The translations under genes were made by a program, and so were the position numbers. A stretch of DNA of 64,000 bases, taken from contig NZ_JABVXF010000006.1 in the NCBI RefSeq assembly GCF_013349995.1, positions 101,967-165,966 on the forward strand. The letters are read 5' to 3'. The number at the start of each line of letters is the position of its first letter. The first letter of the stretch is position 1. Of the stretch, positions 25,685-34,533 are shown one piece after another. The notes under the pieces were generated by a model that worked only from the letters and a program-made list of their open reading frames with translations, was not told the DNA's origin and searched no databases. The stretch is from Pseudoalteromonas sp. 0303 (lineage in GTDB: Bacteria > Pseudomonadota > Gammaproteobacteria > Enterobacterales > Alteromonadaceae).

Positions 25685-28579
25685 ATGGGGAAATTCAAGC
25701 TAAGTGCGCTTATGCTGGCTTTAGTGGCAGCAAATAGTGCAATAGCGGCGACGGAAGAAGAACGCACATCAGCAAAGGAAATCGATCCTGAGCTAGAAGT
25801 AATCGAAGTGCGCGGCTTTAGTCGCAGCTTAATTCAATCATTAAATCAAAAACGCTTTAGCGACACTGTCTCTGAGCAACTATCAGCTGATGACTTAGGG
25901 GCATTACCTGATGTGTCTATGGCAGATGCATTAACACGTCTACCGGGGATCTCGGCGGTACGTACCGGTGGCCAAGCTGCCGAAATCAACATTCGCGGTT
26001 TATCTGGTGGATTTGTTTTTTCGACATTAAATGGTCGAGAGCAAGTATCTACTAGTGGTAGTCGCAGTATTGAGTTTGACCAATACCCGTCTGAGTTAAT
26101 CAGCTCAGCGGCGGTTTATAAGTCGCCTAAGGCATCGCTCATTGAAGGGGGCGTCGCGGGTACAGTCGAGCTACAAACAGCCAGCCCATTGGATAATGAC
26201 CAGCAACACAAATTTACTGCGAATGTGCGTGGTATGTATAACGACCGTGCTTCAGAGGTATTTGATGCCACGGAGTATGGCGATCGTATTAGCTTTTCTT
26301 ACCAAGGTAAGTTTCTTGACGATACGCTAGGTGTCGCAGTGGGTTACGCGCGCTTATTCCAACCAAGTGTGGCGACTCAGTTTATCGGTTTAGCATATAA
26401 CGGTAATAAAGACGTTGATGGGCTAGCAAATGATACCGATGGCCCTGCTGATAATCCTGCTAATGAATACATTAGTGAAGGGTTTGAGCTTCAGCACTTA
26501 GGTGGGGAAGAAACCCGTAATGGTTATTTAACCTCAATTGAATGGGTGCCAACCGATAACTTTAAACTAAAAGGTGATGCGTTTTTATCACGTTTTGATA
26601 GCGAATCATTTGCCCGTGGTTTTCGGGTTAAGTTTGGTGGTCCGTCTGCGGTGTATGCTAACCCAGTGCTTGACGGTAATGCGGTGATTGGTGGTGCAAT
26701 TAACCGCACATCAAATAGCTTTACCCGTGTTGAAATCGTTAATGATGATAACCAAGACTTTGATGAAGTAGACAGCTACGGCATTAATGCGGATTGGCAA
26801 GTTACTGAGCGTTTGAATGTTAATGCTGACTTATCGCTATCACGTGCTAAGAGTAATTTTCGTAATGGTTTACTTTGGGCATTGGTAGCAGAAGATGCCA
26901 CTGTTGAGAACCCTGTGTTCGATACCAATGTATCGCTTAACTATCAATTGAACGGCTTAAACTTGCCTGATGTAGGTTTTAACCAAGCCGACGCATTTAG
27001 CGATATTGACCGAGTTATGGTCAGTAAATACGGTATTTACCCGTATGAAAATGAAGATGAAGTAAAAGCATTTCGACTCGATTTTAAGTATGAGTTAGAG
27101 AATAACTGGTTTAGCTCCATTGAATTTGGCGCTCGTTATTCTGACCGTGAGTACAGCAATAATCGCTCTGTATTTGAATACGGTAACGATGGTGCATTTT
27201 CTTCGACTCAACCACCGCTTCGTCTTACCGATGACATGACCACCGTGGTTGATTGGCAAGGCGAGTTTAGTTATTTTCCATCATACCTAGCGATAGATTT
27301 AGATAAAGCACTCAACGCATGGTTTCCTGATGGGACTCCGCAGCCAGTACAGACTTGGGGTAATGCCGATGGTGTTGTGGATTTAGATGGTGATGGTGAG
27401 CCAGATGCGCAAGGCTATACCACTAACTACTCATGGACCATGTTACAAAGTGGCTCAGTGTATGAAGAAGTAGTGTCAGCCTATCTTATGCTTAACATTG
27501 ATACTGAAATTGGCACTCTACCCGTTACAGGTAATATTGGTATTCGCCGAGTAGATACTGATCAATCAGCAACGGTACTCGAAAACGTCGGTGGCGATCC
27601 ACAGCTCGGAGCGCAGTATATTGTTGATGACAATGGCATTGTTAACGACCTATATGCACCAAGCGTGTTAGGCATTAAATACACTGACTACCTGCCTTCA
27701 TTAAATCTGAACTTTAAAGTGAGTGATGCGACACAAATTCGTTTTGCTGCGGCAAAAGTGATGGCGCGCGCTCCGATTAACCGTTTAGCGGGTGATGCCA
27801 GTGCATCGGTTAACAATGACGGCGAAATTAACGGTTCAAGTACTAATAACCCATTCTTAAAACCTTTCTATGCTGATCAATACGATATCTCGTACGAGCA
27901 ATACTTTGAAGACACCGATGGTGCACTGGTTGTTGCTGCGTTTTATAAGAATATCGACTCATTCATAGATACGGTAGCCATAGAGAACTTTGACTTTAAG
28001 GGTAATGGCTTTAACGTACCAGAATACATTGTTGACCCTGTCAGCGGTGAGCAAATCGAAACCACAAATGGGGTGTACACAACTGCGGTTAACAATGCCA
28101 AAGGCGGTTATATTCGTGGTATTGAGCTTGCCTATACGCAAGTTTTCTCTTTCTTACCCTCGCCGTTTGAAGGTTTAGGCATTAACGCCAGTTACTCATA
28201 TACCGAGAGTGAGGTGCAATCTATTACCGATTTAGGTGGTGATTCTGTGTCGCAAGACTTGCCTGGCCTTTCAAACAATGTCTTTAACGGCACACTTTTT
28301 TACAGCTATGAAAACTTTGAAACACGTTTGAATGTGCGTTATCGCGATGATTTCGTTTCAGAGCAAGTTGCTGTCAATGAACAAGTAGTTAATTTTGATG
28401 CGGAAACGGTTGTCGATTTCCAAACATCGTATCAGTTCACAGATTCATTCGGCATGTTATTACAAGTGAATAACTTAACCGATGAACCAACACAAAGCTA
28501 CTTTGGAACAACCAGTAAAACAGGCACCACGCAATTCTTTGGTCGTCAGTTTTATCTAGGTTTTACCTATAACCATTGA
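25685..28579 (+). CDS. TonB-dependent outer-membrane receptor, probably for maltodextrin/pullulan fragments
   Basis: 964-aa outer-membrane transporter. A signal peptide (KLSALMLALVAANSAIA) is followed by an N-terminal extension with the putative TonB box region EVIEVRGF, the plug domain (LSADDLGALPDVSMADALTRLPGISAVRTGGQAAEINIRGL) and a 22-strand barrel. The plug signature ALPDVSMADALTRLPG marks the TonB-Xanth-Caul subfamily common in marine polysaccharide degraders. It ends FYLGFTYNH, not in the usual aromatic residue. The pullulanase follows after 22 nt, so the two are an operon, and this context is the only evidence for the substrate. Confidence 0.93.
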   Translation: MGKFKLSALMLALVAANSAIAATEEERTSAKEIDPELEVIEVRGFSRSLIQSLNQKRFSDTVSEQLSADDLGALPDVSMADALTRLPGISAVRTGGQAAEINIRGLSGGFVFSTLNGREQVSTSGSRSIEFDQYPSELISSAAVYKSPKASLIEGGVAGTVELQTASPLDNDQQHKFTANVRGMYNDRASEVFDATEYGDRISFSYQGKFLDDTLGVAVGYARLFQPSVATQFIGLAYNGNKDVDGLANDTDGPADNPANEYISEGFELQHLGGEETRNGYLTSIEWVPTDNFKLKGDAFLSRFDSESFARGFRVKFGGPSAVYANPVLDGNAVIGGAINRTSNSFTRVEIVNDDNQDFDEVDSYGINADWQVTERLNVNADLSLSRAKSNFRNGLLWALVAEDATVENPVFDTNVSLNYQLNGLNLPDVGFNQADAFSDIDRVMVSKYGIYPYENEDEVKAFRLDFKYELENNWFSSIEFGARYSDREYSNNRSVFEYGNDGAFSSTQPPLRLTDDMTTVVDWQGEFSYFPSYLAIDLDKALNAWFPDGTPQPVQTWGNADGVVDLDGDGEPDAQGYTTNYSWTMLQSGSVYEEVVSAYLMLNIDTEIGTLPVTGNIGIRRVDTDQSATVLENVGGDPQLGAQYIVDDNGIVNDLYAPSVLGIKYTDYLPSLNLNFKVSDATQIRFAAAKVMARAPINRLAGDASASVNNDGEINGSSTNNPFLKPFYADQYDISYEQYFEDTDGALVVAAFYKNIDSFIDTVAIENFDFKGNGFNVPEYIVDPVSGEQIETTNGVYTTAVNNAKGGYIRGIELAYTQVFSFLPSPFEGLGINASYSYTESEVQSITDLGGDSVSQDLPGLSNNVFNGTLFYSYENFETRLNVRYRDDFVSEQVAVNEQVVNFDAETVVDFQTSYQFTDSFGMLLQVNNLTDEPTQSYFGTTSKTGTTQFFGRQFYLGFTYNH

Positions 28580-28601
28580 TCAGTAAGCCGGAGATAATAA
28601 T

Positions 28602-31600
28602 ATGAAAATAATAGCTAATTTTAGCCGCTTACTGATTGCATGTAGCATGGTATTGCTAACTGCATGTGGTGGTGGCGCTAGTAACGAAATAGATTCTGGG
28701 CAAGTTTTATTGACCTGTAGTGTCCCGCAAGTTCCCAATGAAGCGGGGACTGAGTGTGTTGATCCACCACCGATTAGTTGTCCGGCACCAACGGTACCCG
28801 ATGAGAATAATGAAAGCTGCGTGGTAGGCGCTGATCCCACTTTGCCTGATCCTGTGGTTTTCCCTGCAGACGACGAAGCCATCTTATTCTATAACCGCAC
28901 CAGTGATGATGCCTACGAAGGTTATCGATTACACTCATGGAATAACGATGACTGTGATGCGTACGCAGCGCCGTTTGATGCCACTGATTGGGCCAATGGG
29001 CATGAATACGATGGTATTGATCCTAACTATGGCGCGTACTGGATTGTAAAACTAAAAGAAGGTTACAACGAGTGTGCTAACTTCATCGTGCATATTGGTA
29101 CTGAAGGGTCTGGCAAAGCGTTTGGTGATGTTGATTTAAAAATGCCATTGATGCAGGACGATGAAAAGTTCCAACGTATGAACTTTACCATTCATGGTGA
29201 ACCATCAGTATTTGAATATCCAATTGTTAGCTTAGGTGAGCGCCCTGTGAGTATTTCTGGTGCTTCAGCGCATTGGATTGATTTATCAACTATGATTTAC
29301 CAGCCAAGTAATGAGCTGACAAGCATCATTAAATTACACTCATCAAACAGTGCAGATTTAGCTGTCGATGAAGATACTGGTGAGTTAAATGGTCAAGTGG
29401 TTGAGCTTACATCGACATCTTTAAGCGATGAACAAATCGCTAAAGTGCCGCACCTTGCTGGATGGAATGCATACCAAGGTAACTGGGATGCAGCCGCTGC
29501 AAAAGAGCTTATTAAACAACAATTAGTTGTTGCGGGCTATGATGCTGATGGCAAGCTAACAGAAGCAACTTATGTGCAAACCGCTAAAGCCCTCGATGAC
29601 TTATACACCAGTGGCGAAAGTGACGCTAATGAAGCACAACTAGGTGTGCATTACGCCAATAATGGCATTGATGTGTCGGTATGGGCACCGACTGCAAGCA
29701 ATATGAAATTAGCGCTGTATGATGCTGATAAAACAGAGCTTGAACAACTTGCTATGACCTTTGATAGCGCAACGGGTATTTGGTCTAGCAATGTCGATAT
29801 CAGTCACGATCGCCATTACTACCGCTTTATGTTTGATGTTTATCATCCGACGACTAAGCAAATTGAAAGCTTATGGAGCACTGACCCCTATTCATTAAAC
29901 GTTTCAACCAATGGTTTATATAGCCAATTGATTAACCTTGATGACGAAGATACTAAACCGACCGGTTGGGATGAGCGTATGGTGCCAACAGTTGATTACC
30001 CTGAGCAAGCGGTCATTTACGAAGGTCATGTGCGTGATTTTAGTGTACGTGATGAAACCGTCAGTGAAGCAAACCGTGGTAAGTATCTTGCGTTTACTGA
30101 GCTTGATAGTGCACCAATGCAACATCTCAAAAAGCTGGCAGATAATGGCTTAACCCATTTCCATTTACTACCACTGACAGATATTGGCACCATTGATGAA
30201 GATGCCAGTCAGCGTGTTGATATCACTGCAACCTTAGGTGATTTATGTAGCCGCATTGACGATGATGCCGATGCATGTAAAACCGAAGATAAGAGCGCAT
30301 TGATAGTTGATTTAATGGCGTCATATTTACCAGGTTCTGATGATGCTCAAGCACTTGCCAATGCAATGCGTGGTGTTGATAGCTTTAACTGGGGTTATGA
30401 TCCGCATCATTTTATTGCACCTGAAGGCTCTTACGCTTCATCGCCTGAAGGTATTGCACGAGTCAAAGAAACGCGTGCGATGATCCAGTCTTTACAAGAA
30501 ATTGGTTTACGTGTCGTGCTAGATGTTGTTTATAACCACACGACCTCATCAGGCGTTTGGGATAAATCAGTCTTCGATAAACTGGTACCAGGTTACTACC
30601 ACAGATATAACGAAACAACTGGCGATATCGAGCGTTCAACCTGTTGTGAAAATACAGCAACAGAACATGTCATGATGGATAAGTTTGTTGCTGATTCTAT
30701 GGTGATTCTAGCCCGTGATTTTGGTTACGATAGCTTCCGCTTTGATGTGATGGGGCATATGCCAAAAGCATCAATTATGACCGCGCTTAGTGCAGTACAA
30801 GCGGTTGACCCTGATACTTACTTTTACGGTGAAGGGTGGAACTTTGGTGAAGTCGCAGATAACCGTTTATTTGTGCAAGCTAAACAAATGGATATGGCAG
30901 GCACTGAAGTAGGTACCTTTAATGACCGTATCCGTGAAGCAATTCGTGGTGGTGCGTTCTTTAGTAATAATGCCACAGATGGCAATTTATCTGAGCAAGA
31001 TACGTTGCGTTTATCACTGGCAGGTAACTTACAAAACTACATTCTTAAAGACTTTAAAGGTAATTCAGCAAAAGGCAGCAGCTTTAGTTGGAGTGGTCAG
31101 CCTGCGGCTTATGCACTCGATCCGGCTGATAGCATTAACTATGTCTCTAAGCATGATAACGAAACACTATGGGATCAGCTGCAATATAAACATGGCACTA
31201 ACTTAAGTATTGAAGAGCGTGTACGTGTTCACAATATGGCTTTAGCTATGCCGCTGATGAGCCAAGGTATTCCATTTATGCAAATGGGTGCTGATATGCT
31301 GCGTTCTAAATCAATGGATCGTAACAGCTATGATTCTGGTGATTGGTTCAACTTTGTTGATTTCAGTAAAGAAACCAACAACTGGAATGTAGGCCTACCG
31401 CCTGCGCAAGATAACCAAGCGAAGTGGGGCGAAATTGCGCCTATTTCAGCAAATACGAATGCGCAAGCGATGGCTAGCGACATTGAGTACGCAAGTAATG
31501 TATTTACTGAGTTCTTAGCAATTCGTAGTGCCAGCCCATTATTTAGTTTAACCACAGAGCAAGACATCTTAGACCGCGTTGGCTTCCACAATATTGGTAA

Positions 31601-32918
31601 GCGTCAACAGCAAGGCTTAGTCGTGATGAGTATCGATGATGGTGTTGGTTTGACTGATCTAGATAGCCAATACGATGCCATTGTCGTAGTGATGAACGGC
31701 ACTGAGCAAAGCTTATCGCATACGGTATCAACGGCTGCGGGTTTTGAGCTTCATCCTGTTTTAAAAGCAAGTGTTGACTCAAGTATGTCAGCGGCAAGCT
31801 TTATAGCTGGTGAAGGCGAAGGTACCTTTAATGTTCCGCCATATACTGTTGCTGTGTTTGTGAAACCACAAGGTGATGCACAAGGTGAAGGCTTAAGTGC
31901 CGATGCGACTGTGGGTGCGCCAGATATTGTGCCGTTTGGTAGCACAACAGTTTATGTTCGTGGCTCGTTAAATGACTGGGGTACGGCAAATAGCTTTGAA
32001 TATGTAGGTAATGGCGAGTACAAAATTGCGATTCCTCTAACAGCCGGTAGCTATGAATTTAAAGTGGCTTCTGAAGATTGGTCTACCGTTGATTTTGGTG
32101 CGCTTTCTGCTGATGTCGCTGAAGTGATCGAAGGCGAAGATGAGCCATTGACACGCAGTGGTGCCAATATGACCTTTACGGCGGCAATGGATGCTATTTA
32201 TGTATTCTCATTCGATGCCACAGACAGCGATAACCCAGTGCTTAAGGTCTATAACGAAGAGCCATTTGTTGGCACTGCAATTTATGTACGTGGTAGCTTA
32301 AACGATTGGGGTACCAGTGATGAGTTGATGTATCAAGGTAAAGGTGTTTACACCTTCACTAAACAGTTAACTGCGGGTAGCTATGAGTTCAAAGTGGCCT
32401 CTGAAGATTGGAACACAGTGGATTATGGTTCAGGTGAAAGTAGTGCAGCGGTTACAGTGGGTACTGAAAAACTACTCGCAGTAAAAGGCGCAAATATGAC
32501 AATGGATATTGCAAGTGATGGTCAATATCAGTTTGTGTTTGATGCCAGTAACCTTGAAGAACCACTTATGACTGTATTCAATGCAGAAATGTTTGGCGAA
32601 ACTCAAGTGTACTTACGTGGTAGCGTAAATGATTGGAGCACAGATAATCCACTGATTTATGCTGGTGATGCGATGTACAGTACCACCATGACATTAGAAG
32701 CTGGTGACTATGAGTTCAAAGTCGCTTCTGAAGACTGGAATACGGTGGATTACGGTGGCAGTGGTGATGCTCCTGTTGCTGTGCTTGGCGAAGCGGCTTT
32801 ACTAGAAGCCGTTGGCGCCAATATCGCTCTGAGTATTGCAGCTGCTGGCGATTATCTTTTTATAGTGCAAGGACCTGATCTGAGTAAACTAACAGTGACG
32901 GTTGAAGCAGTGGAATAG
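28602..32918 (+). CDS. Cell-surface pullulanase-type alpha-1,6-glucosidase, multi-domain lipoprotein
   Basis: 1438-aa GH13 debranching enzyme. Order: lipoprotein signal with lipobox LTAC (Cys22); a short Cys/Pro-rich linker with two CxxP...C units; a PUD/N-terminal starch domain (ILFYNRTSDDAYEGYRLHSWN, about residue 90); a CBM48 domain; the GH13 barrel with VYNHTT, FRFDVMGHMPK (nucleophile, about 712), YFYGEGWNFGE (acid, about 744) and SKHDNETLWDQ (about 850); then three 110-residue C-terminal repeats each starting VYVRGSLNDW and containing YEFKVASEDW. The repeats resemble X25-type starch-binding beta-sandwiches. Tail repeats and lipid anchor suggest surface attachment with substrate binding. 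Second gene after the TonB receptor. Confidence 0.93.
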   Translation: MKIIANFSRLLIACSMVLLTACGGGASNEIDSGQVLLTCSVPQVPNEAGTECVDPPPISCPAPTVPDENNESCVVGADPTLPDPVVFPADDEAILFYNRTSDDAYEGYRLHSWNNDDCDAYAAPFDATDWANGHEYDGIDPNYGAYWIVKLKEGYNECANFIVHIGTEGSGKAFGDVDLKMPLMQDDEKFQRMNFTIHGEPSVFEYPIVSLGERPVSISGASAHWIDLSTMIYQPSNELTSIIKLHSSNSADLAVDEDTGELNGQVVELTSTSLSDEQIAKVPHLAGWNAYQGNWDAAAAKELIKQQLVVAGYDADGKLTEATYVQTAKALDDLYTSGESDANEAQLGVHYANNGIDVSVWAPTASNMKLALYDADKTELEQLAMTFDSATGIWSSNVDISHDRHYYRFMFDVYHPTTKQIESLWSTDPYSLNVSTNGLYSQLINLDDEDTKPTGWDERMVPTVDYPEQAVIYEGHVRDFSVRDETVSEANRGKYLAFTELDSAPMQHLKKLADNGLTHFHLLPLTDIGTIDEDASQRVDITATLGDLCSRIDDDADACKTEDKSALIVDLMASYLPGSDDAQALANAMRGVDSFNWGYDPHHFIAPEGSYASSPEGIARVKETRAMIQSLQEIGLRVVLDVVYNHTTSSGVWDKSVFDKLVPGYYHRYNETTGDIERSTCCENTATEHVMMDKFVADSMVILARDFGYDSFRFDVMGHMPKASIMTALSAVQAVDPDTYFYGEGWNFGEVADNRLFVQAKQMDMAGTEVGTFNDRIREAIRGGAFFSNNATDGNLSEQDTLRLSLAGNLQNYILKDFKGNSAKGSSFSWSGQPAAYALDPADSINYVSKHDNETLWDQLQYKHGTNLSIEERVRVHNMALAMPLMSQGIPFMQMGADMLRSKSMDRNSYDSGDWFNFVDFSKETNNWNVGLPPAQDNQAKWGEIAPISANTNAQAMASDIEYASNVFTEFLAIRSASPLFSLTTEQDILDRVGFHNIGKRQQQGLVVMSIDDGVGLTDLDSQYDAIVVVMNGTEQSLSHTVSTAAGFELHPVLKASVDSSMSAASFIAGEGEGTFNVPPYTVAVFVKPQGDAQGEGLSADATVGAPDIVPFGSTTVYVRGSLNDWGTANSFEYVGNGEYKIAIPLTAGSYEFKVASEDWSTVDFGALSADVAEVIEGEDEPLTRSGANMTFTAAMDAIYVFSFDATDSDNPVLKVYNEEPFVGTAIYVRGSLNDWGTSDELMYQGKGVYTFTKQLTAGSYEFKVASEDWNTVDYGSGESSAAVTVGTEKLLAVKGANMTMDIASDGQYQFVFDASNLEEPLMTVFNAEMFGETQVYLRGSVNDWSTDNPLIYAGDAMYSTTMTLEAGDYEFKVASEDWNTVDYGGSGDAPVAVLGEAALLEAVGANIALSIAAAGDYLFIVQGPDLSKLTVTVEAVE
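31942..32900 (+). repeat. Three coding repeats in the pullulanase C-terminus
   Basis: Repeat starts at about 31942, 32275 and 32601, giving a period of roughly 110 codons. Each opens with VYVRGSLNDW or a close variant and carries YEFKVASEDW about 35 codons later. The first two are the most alike. Confidence 0.85.
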
Positions 32919-32937
32919 CTTTCCCTGCAGTACCCTT

Positions 32938-32963
32938 AAGCCGGGCTTTGCTCGGCTTTTTTT
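32938..32963 (+). terminator. Rho-independent terminator of the pullulanase operon
   Basis: AAGCCGGGC TTT GCTCGGCTT (9-bp stem with one G-T pair) followed by TTTTT. Confidence 0.88.
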
Positions 32964-33016
32964 GTATTTAATGAAAAGTTTGTATACTGTCATAACTCTC
33001 TATCAAGGAGCTTATG

Positions 33017-33559
33017 ATGACAGAAACCAGTTTAACGAGTGCTAGCTTTGATCCAAAAGTAAAACAATATTGGTTATTACTGGGTATTTTTACCTGTGTG
33101 ATTAGTATGGTAGGGATCCCTTTCATTCCGATAGTTGCGTTAATAATCTGGCTGGTGGCAGGGCGTATTTTAGCGGCGATGTCAGCCACATTGTTAACGC
33201 GTAAGTTAGTGGTAAAACGTGGTGTCTTCTTTAAAGAAGAAAAATCGATCCCACTTGAAAAAATAACCGATGTAGCACTAAGCCAAGGTCCTTTAATGCG
33301 TCAATTTGGTCTTTATAGACTGAGCTTTGAAACGGCAGGTCAATCAGGACAAGGTGCATTGGTATCATTGCTCGGAGTGGTTGATGCTGAGAAGTTTCGC
33401 GAAGCAATCTTGAAACAAAAAGATGAAATGACTCAAAGCAGCAGTGCTAAGGTTGAACATCAACCTGAAGATACTCAGTTAGAACTGCTGCGCTCACTTA
33501 CCTACAGCGTAAAAAACATTGAGCAAATGTTAGTTACGCTATTAGATGAAAAGCGTTAA
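33017..33559 (+). CDS. Membrane protein with bacterial PH domain (YdbS-like)
   Basis: 180-aa protein with two N-terminal membrane helices (YWLLLGIFTCVISMVGIPF and PIVALIIWLVAGRILAAM) and a following bPH2 domain: TRKLVVKRGVFFKEEKSIPLEKITDVALSQGPLMRQFGLYRLSFETAGQ. A short charged helix ends it. Start: AAGGAG is 3 nt before ATG 33014 and 6 nt before ATG 33017, so the second fits better. Role unknown in this family. Ends overlap by 4 nt with the convergent rhodanese gene. Confidence 0.85.
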   Translation: MTETSLTSASFDPKVKQYWLLLGIFTCVISMVGIPFIPIVALIIWLVAGRILAAMSATLLTRKLVVKRGVFFKEEKSIPLEKITDVALSQGPLMRQFGLYRLSFETAGQSGQGALVSLLGVVDAEKFREAILKQKDEMTQSSSAKVEHQPEDTQLELLRSLTYSVKNIEQMLVTLLDEKR

Positions 33560-33900
33560 AACACCTGACAAATTTGTTCGGCATTACAGGTGATTACAGT
33601 GACATTTTCGTAACCAACACGAGTCAGAGCTTCGGCACTGAGTGTGGCGCGGGCACTACTTGCGCAGTGTAAGTAAATGGGTCTTGCAGGATCTTTTTCA
33701 ATTTCCATTAATTTCATTTCAAGTACACCACGTGGGATATTAATTGCACCAGTTGCTGCTTTAGTTGCGTGCTCAGCAGGTTCTCGTACGTCTATTAATA
33801 AACCGTGGTTTTCGCTTAATTCTTGTTTTGCTTGGTCAGCGCTAATACGGCGCTGGTTTGGGGCAATAATTTTCATTAAGTCAGGAATTGGGGTCAGCAT
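33556..33900 (-). CDS. Rhodanese-domain protein (YgaP N-domain equivalent)
   Basis: 114-aa single-domain sulfurtransferase. Start at 33900 is set by GGAGGA 7 nt upstream; longer versions lack one. Conserved features: ISADQAKQELSE, LLIDVREPAEHATKAATGAINIPRG, and the active loop HCASSARA with the persulfide-carrying Cys. It follows the DUF2892 gene, so the pair corresponds to E. coli YgaP, where both domains sit in one protein. Divergent from the ArsR-type regulator with the shared operator region, which points to control by sulfide/persulfide. Confidence 0.9.
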   Translation of the reverse strand: MLTPIPDLMKIIAPNQRRISADQAKQELSENHGLLIDVREPAEHATKAATGAINIPRGVLEMKLMEIEKDPARPIYLHCASSARATLSAEALTRVGYENVTVITCNAEQICQVF

Positions 33901-33901
33901 A

Positions 33902-34090
33902 CTAATCCTCCATGCCAAGTTTGCGTAAAATGGTGATCATTGGGCACCACTTAGTGAATGCCGATTGAATTAAGTTTAGAGCAATAAATACCGTAAACCA
34001 AATCCACAGCGGACTGTGAAACTGTTGTAGCAACAATGAAATACAGATCATTACACCAGCAATTAAGCGAAGCGCGTCATTTAGTTTCAT
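33902..34090 (-). CDS. DUF2892 inner-membrane protein (YgaP C-domain equivalent)
   Basis: 62-aa protein with two hydrophobic segments (LRLIAGVMICISLLLQQF and WIWFTVFIALNLIQSAF) followed by the family motif CPMITILRKLG. In E. coli this domain is fused behind the rhodanese of YgaP; here the order is reversed and the genes are separate but adjacent (1 nt between). Transcribed away from the ArsR gene, first gene of the pair. Confidence 0.88.
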   Translation of the reverse strand: MKLNDALRLIAGVMICISLLLQQFHSPLWIWFTVFIALNLIQSAFTKWCPMITILRKLGMED

Positions 34091-34124
34091 AATAAGACCT
34101 CGATAACAGAGTGATGTATTTAAT

Positions 34125-34175
34125 ATATTAGATAATACTACATTAGTAAATTCTAATATTAGACTTTTCTAATAT
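34125..34175. promoter_or_regulatory. Operator array between the split ygaP and arsR-RND operons
   Basis: Half-sites ATATTAGA at 34125-34132, the perfect palindrome TCTAATATTAGA at 34152-34163, and ATATTAGA (34156-34163) with TCTAATAT (34168-34175) forming an 8-bp inverted repeat with 4-nt gap. A/T-rich imperfect palindromes of this kind are bound by BigR/YgaV-type ArsR proteins. The array sits in the intergenic region 34091-34223, so it may control both directions. Confidence 0.7.
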
Positions 34176-34223
34176 ATCAATCTATACTTTAGCGGTATTT
34201 TAAGAATATAGAGTAGTGTGATT

Positions 34224-34526
34224 ATGAACATCGATTTTGCGGCTATGGCCGACAATGTGGAACAAGCAGAGCAAATGCTAAAGATATTGGCGAATAAAAA
34301 TCGTTTGATGATCTTATGTTCGCTGCAAGATGGTGAAATGAGCGTGAGCGAATTAAACGAAGCTGTGCCATTGGCGCAGTCAGCATTATCGCAACACTTA
34401 GCGGCGCTGAGAAAAGTTCAGATAGTTGCTACTCGACGTGAAAGCCAAACTATCTATTATCGCGTGGTCGATAAAAGTGTTATGGCAATTCTTGAAACCC
34501 TTCATGGTTTATTTTGCAAAAGGTAG
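34224..34526 (+). CDS. ArsR-family regulator of the BigR/YgaV/SqrR type (predicted persulfide sensor)
   Basis: 100-aa winged-helix repressor. Start ATG at 34224 (an upstream GTG at 34218 is possible). The body MLKILANKNRLMILCSLQDGEMSVSELNEAVPL, AQSALSQHLAALRK and the wing SQTIYYRV match ArsR proteins. It lacks the CxC metal box of ArsR/SmtB; instead Cys32 lies in the LC motif and Cys98 in the C-terminal FCKR, the positions of the two redox cysteines of persulfide-responsive BigR, SqrR and YgaV. Adjacent to split ygaP (in E. coli YgaV controls ygaP) and 7 nt before an RND pump gene. Confidence 0.88.
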   Translation: MNIDFAAMADNVEQAEQMLKILANKNRLMILCSLQDGEMSVSELNEAVPLAQSALSQHLAALRKVQIVATRRESQTIYYRVVDKSVMAILETLHGLFCKR

Positions 34527-34533
34527 TTAAGCA

